Shown: piece after piece, positions 47,763-57,400 of the stretch
Layout of the letters: every line of letters begins with the position of its first letter
Numbering within the stretch: the stretch's first letter is position 1
Assembly (NCBI GenBank): GCA_020543525.1
Contig: JAHYIO010000004.1
Span: 2,455,096 to 2,519,095 of the forward strand
Direction of reading: 5' to 3'
DNA: 64,000 nt
Origin: Coriolopsis trogii
Taxonomy: Eukaryota > Basidiomycota > Agaricomycetes > Polyporales > Polyporaceae
Position numbers and translations under genes: made by a program
The notes under the pieces: model-generated
The model's input: only the letters and a program-made list of their open reading frames with translations
The model's database searches: none
What the model was told of the DNA's origin: nothing

Positions 47763-48030
47763 GAACTCACCATCAGTCAAGCCGATTGTTCGCCAGGAAG
47801 TCCTTTGCCCTGTCGTCCAGTCCCTTCTGCACCTTCTGCGCTGTGATCGCGTGCTTCAGCGAGCATCGCCAATGCGTGGCGGTGCGAAGCTGAAACGTCC
47901 CATTGCGGATGGCCTTGAGGTGGTTGACGAACCACGACTCGCAGTACGGCGTCCAATAGCCGACATTGAGGCTACACTTGTCCCAAGTGTCGCACCTGGG
48001 CCACCATGACATGAGGTACACGTCGTTCAC
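47763..48030 (-). pseudogene. C-terminal fragment related to the disabled gene at 49.3-52.3 kb
   Basis: The minus strand reads MSWWPRCDTWDKCSLNVGYW...CESWF, closely matching MSWWPQPHYWNRSSYNVGFW...AEGWF at the end of the larger gene, and both then run ~55 residues to a stop. Only the C-terminal exon is present here (upstream sequence at 48030-48400 does not match), so it is a detached fragment of the same multicopy family. Confidence 0.7.
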
Positions 48031-48039
48031 GTTTTGGCG

Positions 48040-48405
48040 TTGGTCTTAGGGTTATGAGAGATTCTGAGGGTCCCTGGGTTGAGATTAGACCCTAGGGTAG
48101 GGTCTTACAACCCTAATTTAGGGTTTAAATAAGACTTTCCCACCCCCGTCCCACGTATGTCACACAGATACTACAGACAGCCATGGGTACCAACTCATGT
48201 AGATTAAAATATCTCACGCAGCATCATATCTACACTCTATAGCAAACAGGCATATATTCTCAACTTATACTGATTTACTATGTCTATATACTCAAATACA
48301 CTAGGTTCATCTATATACTGGACTGGGATTTTATTCTGGTTAGTGAATTGAAATAGCAGTTATAGGCAAACAGCATACGATAAATTCCCCATTGCACTCT
48401 GATCG
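48040..48405. other. AT-rich spacer with telomere-like motifs
   Basis: Contains CTTAGGGTTA (48048), CCCTAGGGTAGGG (48089) and ACCCTAATTTAGGGTTTAAA (48113), short interstitial telomere-like or telo-box motifs, then AT-rich sequence. No coding region. Confidence 0.5.
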
Positions 48406-48543
48406 TGGCCGCTGCTTAAAAGTCCAAGTTTGGCATTCTCAGTATGGCAGAATATCTATACACCAAAGCATGCAACTTGCATGCTTTGGTGTATAGATAT
48501 TCTGTCACTGTGAATGCCAAACTTAGACTTTTAAGCAGCGGCC
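48406..48543. repeat. Near-perfect ~138-bp inverted repeat (foldback)
   Basis: Arms 48406-48475 and 48477-48543 are reverse complements with few mismatches (TGGCCGCTGCTTAAAAGTC at one end, CTTTTAAGCAGCGGCCA at the other), and the centre ...TGCAACTTGCA... leaves almost no loop. It would form a long hairpin as RNA or single-stranded DNA. Confidence 0.88.
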
Positions 48544-48725
48544 ATATCAAATCACACCATTGAAAGGTAACTCATATAGTAATATGGCAGGATTATTGTT
48601 TCTTACTTGTATAGAGTGACATTGTAATCAGTGTGTTCTTATGTCTTAATGCAGCGGTTCTAACACTGTAGTTATCTTATCTGGGACATGGTCGCGCTTA
48701 TCTAGTTGCTCAATCTTATCACGCA

Positions 48726-48936
48726 GAGATCCGGGAGTCCTGGACGCCCTGCGCCGCGGGCCAGCAACCGGGATCCGAGAAATGCGGAACACACAGAGAC
48801 GCGGGAGTCCTGGACGCCCTGTGCCGCGGGCCGGCAACCGGGATCCGAGAAATGCGGAACACACAGAGACGCGGGAGTCCTGGACGCCCTGCACCGCGGG
48901 CCGGCACCCGGGATCCGAGAAATGCGGAACACACAC
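48726..48936. repeat. Three tandem copies of a 70-bp unit
   Basis: Units start at GGGAGTCCTGG 48733, 48803 and 48873, exactly 70 bp apart, nearly identical. Each contains the palindrome half-sites GGAGTCC and GGACGCC and the run GGGATCCGAGAAATGCGG. Confidence 0.92.
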
Positions 48937-49256
48937 CACCGGCGTCCAGGACGCCGCTCATCCCATGCGGATGGGGAGCACAAGCATATGCGAGTGCCTC
49001 ATTAGTGCGTGACGCGTCGGGAGTCCTGGACGCCGCACAATTACATACCACTTATTCGCTCAGTGGTGCCTACAATAGATAGGCAAGGGGCGCAGGACGT
49101 CCAAGACGCCGTTCTTGGCACACAGATATTTTTTTGGCACAGATATACACAGTACAATATACAATACACTTGATATACAAAAATATGTCCGAAACAATGC
49201 GGGGAGAGCGAGATGATACATGCAAAAACAAATACAAAGCAGCGGCTGAGAACACC

Positions 49257-52200
49257 CTACTCAACTATGAAGACTCGAAGGTCGTTGACGAGGAACGCGG
49301 TGCTGGCATCCTCCACCGCATTGCGAACGTTCCTTGCGTCATTGGCCGTCTTCAGCACCTCACCCCACTTCCTTGAACCATAGGGCTGTGCCTCGTTGCT
49401 GCGAATTTTGGAGAGTCACGCGAGGAACCAACCTTCGGCCCAAGGACTCCAGAAACCGACGTTGTATGACGACCGGTTCCAGTAGTGAGGCTGGGGCCAC
49501 CACGACATGTCCGAAGTCTGAGTGTTGCGCCAATCTAGAGAACAATAGAATTAGTACCTGGGCACAAGAAAATAAGAAGGAACACTTACTCGAACAAACT
49601 TTGTACACACCGCAGATGAGAGCTATCTCATCAGCGGTAAGCCTGTCGTCGTACCAGTCGTCCCCTCGGTTCGGGTGGAACGCCTGTCCGTACCGGTAGA
49701 CGTCGACCGAGGGCCCCTCGATTGCCGCCGTGACCACCCCGCCGTAGAGAATCTCCATCGCGATTCGCCACACAATCCCTCCCTGGAGGAGAGCAGCCCG
49801 ACCTTTGGGACCTCGGAGGAGATCGTACACCCGGCTCTCGTAGTGCCGGTAATCATATCCGTTGAGGGACATTGAGTCGGCGCGCCATCCAAGGCTGACT
49901 GGGGGAGCGGGCTGTGTCTTCATGGGAGTCCGGTGATCGGGCTTGAAGATGGTGCGGAAGGGAATACCTCTGAGGACGAGGTATTCCGCGGCGGCTCGGC
50001 AGTTGGTGATGGTGTGGACGCGGAGGAGCCGGACGACAGTCGTGGCGTGGGGGACGATGAGCTCCCAGTCGAGCTGCAGGGCGTCGTCGGCGTGGTAGCG
50101 CAGGTAATACCACGACTCCCTGGAGAGCTCCTGCTTGGTGATTTGAAGCGACGGGTGAATGTACCCGACGCGACGGACGTTCTCCGGGCAGAGTGCGTGG
50201 AGGTCCCATACAGCAGCGGGGAGGACGGGAGGCTTCCGCTTGGTGAACCCGTAGACGAATGCTCGCATACAATCGAGGTATGCGTCGTCGATATCGAACG
50301 CCCCCTCGCCCTCGTCGGCTCGCAGGTATCCAACCACCCGTCGCAGAACCTCAGCAGTAAAGCCGAGTCCCGTCCACTCCTCCGGTGGGTGCTTAACACG
50401 AACCACCCCGAGATGCTGTCGGAGGACATCGCGCACGGGATCAAAGACGGGTTGGAACTTGATATTGTCTGCGTCGTAAAAGACGCTCAAGTTGTTGGCG
50501 AAGGACGATGTGAGGAAATTGGGGATTTCCCCGTCTTCGATGGGTTGAGGGTCGTGCGGGGGATTGAATCGAGGGGCGGTGGGCAGCGCAGTTTGGGACG
50601 AGAAGGGTACGGGCTGAGGCGTTGGGGCAACAACGGGGGCCAGAACCAGGACGGGTGAGGGGACGGGGACGGGGATGGAAGGCGCGAGGGGCGGATATAC
50701 CGTTGGAGCGGGGACAGACGACGACGACGATGGCGCGTTGGCCGTCGGAGGGGCATTACGGGCGGGCTCACGCAGAGGGGCGAAGGTGAGCGTTGGGAAG
50801 TCGTCGTCGTCGTCATCGTCGTCGAGCTCGTCGTCGGGGCACAGCTTGGGACAAATGTCCCACTCATTGTGGAACGAGTCGTACCGCTTCTGGCGCACGG
50901 TGTACTGGTTCCATGTGTCGAGGCGGCCCCGTTTCCCTATGAGCTTCCGATAGTCCTTGTCGAGATACTCCGGGGGAACGTTGGGGTCGACCTCGCCGAC
51001 CTCCACCCACAGGAAGACGAGTATGCTGTGCGGGGGGTAGTTGAAGGCCGCGTGCGCTTGTTCGCGAGCGAGGCGGGCAGCCCGCGCCTCCTCAGACTCA
51101 TTCGCCATGATTGCCTGCGCCCTTGCCTCCCGTCGCGCGAAGAACTCCGAGTATGATTCCCCGGATTGCTGTCCTGGCCCGTGCGGAATCTTGGGTGCGG
51201 CCGGGACTTCAGCCGGAACTTCAGAGGGCGGCGGCGGAGGCGGCTTCCAGCGTGCGAGGCGGTCCCAGCGAAAGAATCGCGGGACTCCGTACATGGGATT
51301 CCGCGCAACCTTGGCGGGGTCGCGGTTGGGTGGCGGGGTTGGAGGAGGGACAGCATGAAAGTCGGGCATGCTGGGACGGAGGGGAGCAAGCCAAGGAAAT
51401 TCCTGGCATGCCGCCTGCCAGTGGTCAGGCTTGGGGAGAAGGAGGTAGATTGGGAGGCCGGCGGCAGCCATGACCGGGAGATGGTCAAGCCAGCGCACGC
51501 GAGCCTCTCCAGGGCCAAGAGCGACGTAAGCGCCGGTGCGGATGCCAGGAGAGAGGTCGGAAATGAATGGATTCTGAAAGGCCGCCAGCCAATTGCTGGA
51601 CATGCCCTTTTTCAAGACGAGAGTGACCCAGTGAGGAGGATAGTGAGACGGGGGAGGAGGGAGGATGGTGTGGAGAGAGAGGGCGATGGCGAGGGTGCAC
51701 CGCGCCGCCAGCACCCCCATCGCATTCCTCGCCCGCGCGGCCGCGATGTATGCCTCGTGTTCGTGCCGGTGGACGTGTTCGTACCCGGCCTGCGCAGGGA
51801 GAGGCCAGAAGGGATCGAGGGGGAACTTGGAGGCAGGCGTGGGCGGGATGGCGGCGAAGAGGGTCTCGCTGAACCACAAGAGACCCCGCTCGACCGTCCG
51901 CCATTATTTGACAATGTCGTCCTTCATGCGGACGCCGTCGGCGAAACGCTCGAACTCCACCCGCTTGAGGTCGACGCCAAGCTGCGCCATCCACCGATTC
52001 TCGCTGTCGAAGGAGCGGACCATGTACGCGAGCTCAGGACAGAGCTTGTTGACCCAGAGAGCCTTGCGCAGGTCGCGTCCGTACACACCCTCGTATGGCG
52101 TCTCGAGGATGAGGCCGGGGAGGGAGTCGACTTCGGACGGGTTGATGACGACGAAATCGGACTTATCCTCCTGGTAGAAGAAGTACTTGCGGGGATAAGT

Positions 52201-52283
52201 GGAGCTGTGAACGTATTAGTATGCGATCGTACGATTGACTGTAATTCGGTTACTTACAGGGAGGACAACGCCATTGGATTCAT
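49257..52283 (-). pseudogene. Large gene of unknown family, disabled by two stop codons
   Basis: Start at 52283, exon 1 to 52258, intron to 52205, then a long exon. After the segment ending MKDDIVK an in-frame TAA lies near 51906. The same frame then stays open for over 2.2 kb (residues such as WFSETLFAAIPPTPASKFP, proline-rich tracts, an eight-Asp run, RVGYIHPSLQITKQELSRES). A GTAAGT intron near 49535-49590 follows, and a last exon with MSWWPQPHYW. An in-frame TGA interrupts this exon near 49425, after which ~50 matching codons continue to TAG at 49257. Each stop differs from a sense codon by one C-to-T or G-to-A change. No known domain recognised. The gene is divergent from the SNF2 gene and has a related C-terminal fragment at 47.8 kb. 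Confidence 0.75.
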
Positions 52284-52445
52284 TGTGAGATGCGCGCGCG
52301 AGAGGGGGTGAGTTGAAGCAGGAGGTTATGCTGTGGGGAAGATAGAATGATGAGAGAGAGCACGCGCACATGCAAATGATGAGCACTTACGGAGCAGGAA
52401 ACCAGGAAGACGAAGATGTAGATATGCGAAGGAGGAACGGGAGGT

Positions 52446-52551
52446 GTGAAGGACAACCCTCACAGAACCCGGAAGAGAGGAGGAGAGTATGTAGTTACGA
52501 GGCGAAGAAACTATGTAGAGAAGCACGGGAGGTGTGAAGGACTACCCTCAC
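52446..52551 (-). promoter_or_regulatory. Pair of 18-bp hairpin motifs upstream of the disabled gene
   Basis: GTGAAGGACAACCCTCAC at 52446-52463 and GTGAAGGACTACCCTCAC at 52534-52551, 88 bp apart. Read on the gene's strand they are GTGAGGGT.GTCCTTCAC, the same orientation as the copies upstream of the SNF2 gene. Confidence 0.85.
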
Positions 52552-53162
52552 AGAACCCGGCAGAGGAGGAGGGGAGAGGGAGGGGTACCGAGAGAGGTCT
52601 TGATTGGAGAGAGTGGTTAGCGCGCCGATGATTTGAGACGGCGCGTCGGCGGGAGGTGTTTACGCGAGGTGGTAAGCGAGATGATGGGTCGAAATTGGGA
52701 GGGTGGGCGAGAGGTAACTGTGTTGCTGGCAGCTGGTGGTGGGTGGTGTGTTGTTGAGCGCAAACGGACGAGCGCGAGAATCGGAGGAAGAGTCGGGAGT
52801 GTCGAGCAGGAGATGGTGGGCCTTGCCCTCCAAAACCTGGGGATGCGGGGTGCGGGAGAGAGTGGCGGTCGCTGGGAGGCGACTGATGTTGGACTTGGCA
52901 ATTCTCGCGCCCTTGTTTGGTCATGTTTGGTAGGTGGCTATGCCGGGAAGTCGGTCTTTTGGCTTTTGCCATGCCGGTGGCTGTGCCAAGAAGATAGCGA
53001 TAATCTTGAGATTAGACTATTAAGAGATAAGATTATTCCGCAGCACGTGAGGAAGATCGTATCTCAGTTCGCCACGTGGGCGGATCGGGACTTCGACTCA
53101 ACATACTGAACGCCTCCGCTCTACCATCTCAACTCGCTTCCCTCCCCCACTCCTGCAGCCTC

Positions 53163-53251
53163 GTGAGGGTCGTCCTTCACGTTCCTGCGTCTGGGCGACT
53201 CTAGGCGACTCTTGGCAACCGTTCTGCAGCCTCGTGAGGGTAGTCCTTCAC
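53163..53251 (+). promoter_or_regulatory. Central pair of 18-bp hairpin motifs
   Basis: GTGAGGGTCGTCCTTCAC at 53163-53180 and GTGAGGGTAGTCCTTCAC at 53234-53251, 71 bp apart, each in the longer context GCAGCCTCGTGAGGG and CACGTTCCTGCGTCT. No gene start directly downstream is certain. Confidence 0.85.
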
Positions 53252-53718
53252 GTTCCTGCGTCTCTGGCGACTTCGACACGACACCTTAGTGACTTCGACA
53301 CAGACTTACCGGCGACTTCGAAACGGACTTACTGGCAACTTCGACACGAGCGCCGCACTAAACCGCCTTTCTCCATTGCCACGCCCGATGTTCCACTCCC
53401 GCAATGACTGCTCTTCTTGCGGGCAGTGAAACATTGGAGTGCAAGCTCGACTTCGCCCGCGACCGCACTCAGCTTGCAACATGCGCAACCTCCTCAAGAT
53501 ATAATTCTCGACTATCTTCACTTCCTCATGGACCCTCAGCAGATCGTCAAGCAACACACCACCGCCCTTATCCGACTCCAAGCACGCCGAATCGCGCCAA
53601 TGCCCCACAAAGCGGCGTCCGAGACTCCGCGCGGCCCACAACGCAGGTCTTCAGCCCGACCCCTCCACCTCTCGCCGCTTCCTATGACTGCTCCATATCG
53701 GTTCCACTCACCGGCTTC

Positions 53719-53736
53719 GTGCGGGTTGTCCTGCAC
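53719..53736 (+). promoter_or_regulatory. Variant hairpin with compensatory stem change
   Basis: GTGCGGGTTGTCCTGCAC. The stem pair that is A-T in all other copies is C-G here, with both sides changed. Confidence 0.75.
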
Positions 53737-54366
53737 GTCCCCGAGATTCCAACTGGCTCTACGTACTGACCCGAGCTCACGATTGTCTCAAGCGGTAAGC
53801 TTTTATGACTATTCAGATAACCTGCCACAACTCGGGCGTCTCGGACGCCGCACGCAGCTGGATGAGCGCATGGACGGGCCTCGGTATGCACCGACTCCCC
53901 CGCTGCGTGCGGCGTCCAGGACGCCCCGATACGTCAGGTCGAGAACCCTCGGACCATAGGGCCGAACCACGATCGACGTCCTGCGTGGTGTGCGGCGTCT
54001 GGGACGCCGCCTTCCCCAACGGGGAACAAATCGTCGCAACGCCTGCCCAATCCCGCGTGCTCGCACACTGAACGTTTCTAGAAAGCGCCACCGATCATAC
54101 GCTGACTGTTTTTCCGTTCCATCTAGTGTCTCTCTTACTAGCTGATGCAGAGCTGTGCCTGTGAGGTGCGAGGTCGCTTAGTGGCCGCGGAGGTGAATAT
54201 CCTCTTATTTCCATCAGCCAAAATCCTTGGACTCACCTCGCGTCACCATGCAGATGATTTTCCGTCATAGCCTGCCGGCTCAAGCCCCACCGAGAGGAGT
54301 ATAAAGAGGTCGGGCCATGACCCTGCGTAGCCCCGCTACTTTCCCCCGCTTTCCACCTGCAGTCTC

Positions 54367-54459
54367 GTGAGGGTAGTCCTTCACGTTTCTGTCGAGCTCA
54401 CCGTCGCCGTCGCCGCTGCACTTCTCCCCGTCTACAGTCTCGTGAGGGTTGTCCTTCAC
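54367..54459 (+). promoter_or_regulatory. Pair of 18-bp hairpin motifs just upstream of the SNF2 gene
   Basis: GTGAGGGTAGTCCTTCAC at 54367-54384 and GTGAGGGTTGTCCTTCAC at 54442-54459, 75 bp apart. The second ends 21 bp before the start codon, so it probably lies in the mRNA leader. Confidence 0.85.
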
Positions 54460-54480
54460 GTTTCTGCTTAATCCGAACGC

Positions 54481-57400
54481 ATGCCTACTCCGCCTGCCGC
54501 CGTCGCGCTTCTCGAGCTTGGTTTTCTCGACAAGCAGCCACTCGTCATTCCGACTCCTTGGAGTTGGAAGGAGTGGCAGCTTTTGACTAGTTTCCCTCAT
54601 GCGCCATGGGCACCCGAGGCAACGCGGGCCACTGTTCGTATCAGCGAGCGCAGGCTGGCGAAGATCAGGGCCTTCGCGCAGAAGTTCTATGCGCTGAACA
54701 GCGAGTCGGCACGTCTCAAGTTCTGGCGCCAGCCTCAGACCCACACTGTAGCCCGCGACACGCTCAGCGATTGGATCCGCTTGCACTGGGGGACTTGGGG
54801 CATCAACAAGATCATCGACAAGTGCCTGGAGGCCCACGGTCGAGGCTTGTACGACGTTGCGACCAAGTCGGGGGAAACGGTACGTCACCTGGAGACTTAC
54901 GATTAGATTGCTCGCACTGACATTGAGTGACGCAGATCATGACGATGGAAGTCAGCAATGCCTCCGTCGCGTTCAATGACATTGCCGCGAGGCTCTTCGG
55001 ACCTGACGCATTCATGTCCGAGAACATGTTGGATCCCGATGTCTACCGCTTCGTCAGCCAGCTCTGCGCGCTCACATGGAACCGATGGCGCAAATCGTTC
55101 GAGGGCTGCCGTCGCCGCGTCAACAACGCGCAGGTCAAGGTGGACGATCTCTACCTCGGTAAGCACCAACCTCTTTCTGATCATGAGTGATAGAAGCTCA
55201 CCCTGCTGCCTAGTCATCACGACATCGGAGAAGCCTCGAGTTGTCGACATTCGTCTATGGATCCAAGCCGTAGGCAGGCTGATTGAACAGCTGAAATACT
55301 TCAAAGATGCCGCCTCCGTCGAGGAGACAGAGCGCTACCGCACCCAAATGGAGGAAATCAAGGCTATTGCTATGCACGGCGACAGTGCTCCCATGGGTCG
55401 TACGTACACCTCGCAGAGCTTTGCGTGAGCTTCCAACGCTAACGATTGTTCAGGTATTCCTGCGTCTTTGAGGCGCGCACTCATTGACATCCCCTCGGAG
55501 GAGGACGTGCAGGCCATCTTGATCGCTGTTGGCGAGGTGATCAACCGCACGAGCCCGGATGAGGATGAGGAACTTCCCGAGGGCGGCATGATGGACTTCA
55601 TGGACTGGAAAGAAGGGACGGAGATGTACTCGCATCTGGATGAGCACGCTATCGACAAACTCTTGGGCATCAACCAAACCAACGGGACGTTCCTCGACTT
55701 CAACGACACGGAGGACCCTGACTGCGCTCATGATCCCTGGTCTGTGGAGGGACGCAAATTCCTCAAGGAAGGATTGGGCGTCCCCCTTCGTTTGAGGTGG
55801 CATCAAAAGGTCGGCATCCTGCGCATCTTCGAGAACAAGTTCGCCCAGAAGAACATGGCGCTCGGAGATGAGGTTGGCGTTGGGAAGACTGGACAGGCGT
55901 TGGCGACGATTGCCGGGTCGGTGCAGTACGAAGCCTTCCACGCGAAGCACGGGAGGTACCCCGGAAAATTCGGTGCGTTACTTCGTTCCGCGCGCAGCAT
56001 ACGTTGATACTTACATATGTTTATTGCAGAGGATTGCAAAAACTTCGGCAGGCTGCAGGGCAAAGCGGGTATGCTACCGCAAATTGTTGCCGTGCCTGCC
56101 AACCTCTTGGAGCAATGGAGGATTGAGATGCACAGGTGGTGGAAGTTCGGCTCCTTCGCGGTCCTACCGTACACTGGTGCCTGCACCACGGCCAACCGAG
56201 GCGCGTTTTGGCAGCAATTCGACGAGCTGAAGTCTCCAATGAACCGGAGAATCATCCTGGCGTCCATTCCGGTACGTACATGCACGATTCTATTAACATA
56301 ACCGGTAGCTGAGCATAGATTAGGCCATCAAAGCCGACGCTGCGTATTTGTTCCTCGATGCATCCGCCAAGAACCCGCACCAGCGCGCGCGCCCTCGGAT
56401 CGACTTGGAGACCGACTCTCTCGCTGCACTCACTCTGTTTGCCCCGGGCCGGGCGTATGACAACCTCATCCTCGACGAGGCTCACATGCTGCGCCTGCCT
56501 AACAAGTTCCACATCGGCGCGAAGGAGCTCCGATACCGTGCGTCATTTGCACTCGCAATGTCTGCGACGCCGGTCATGTCGACGCCCCAGGTACGTTAGG
56601 TAGCTTGCGCGCAGAGTATTAGAATTGACCACCTAACAGGACCTTGTGAACATCGGGTCATTCCTAGGGATCGATGCAATCGAAGTGGAAGCTCACGATC
56701 TTGATGTCCTCCGTCGCAAGACAGAGCTGCTCAAGCGCAAGGATCGGAGCGAACGCAAAGCCGCCGGAGTGGACGCAGGGACCGAGGCTCGCGCATTCGC
56801 GAAAGGCAAGCAGACCAAGAAGTCCAGCGTCGAGACGGAGTACGACCGCTCGCTTAAAGCTTGGATAGACAAGTTGCGGGTGATCTACGAAGGCTTCATC
56901 GTACGTCGGACGGTGAACTCGCTCAATTGGAAGGGCGAACCCATTTCCGGGCTACCACCGTATCATGAGCATCCTCTACTGCTCACGCTGACCGACCACG
57001 AGCGCGTCGTGCTCGACAACCTGGCGGAAGAGGTTGTACAGGAAGGGGGTGGAACGAAGCAAATTGCGGTGAGTGTCTCCTGTCCTCCGGCGTCCGAGAC
57101 TCCCGCCGCACTTCACGAGGTGTCTCGACAGCTGCACCGTGCTGCGTCGAGCAGAGCGGCGTCGTGGACGCCGCACGTTGCGCGCACCCGCCCGCTACGA
57201 CCTCAGTCCGAGATTCACGAGGTGTTTCGACAGCTGCACCGTGCTGCGTGGAGCAGAGCGGCGTCCTGGACGCCGCACGTTGCGCGCACCCGCCCACTAC
57301 GGCCTCAGTCCGAGATTCACGAGCTGTCTCGAGAGCTGCACCGTGCTGCGTCGAGCAGAGCGGCGTCGTGGACGCCGCACGTTACGCCCGCCCGCCCGCT

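Larger units (their letters stand above)
52284..54480. promoter_or_regulatory. Spacer between divergent subtelomeric genes, rich in short palindromes
   Basis: 2.2 kb separates the start codons of the disabled gene and the SNF2 gene. It holds seven copies of an 18-bp hairpin (listed separately) and four GGCGTCC-type palindromes (53616 region, 53838, 53914, 53997). Small frames around 53404-53959 could be a further short gene or decayed sequence; none is recognisable. Confidence 0.55.
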
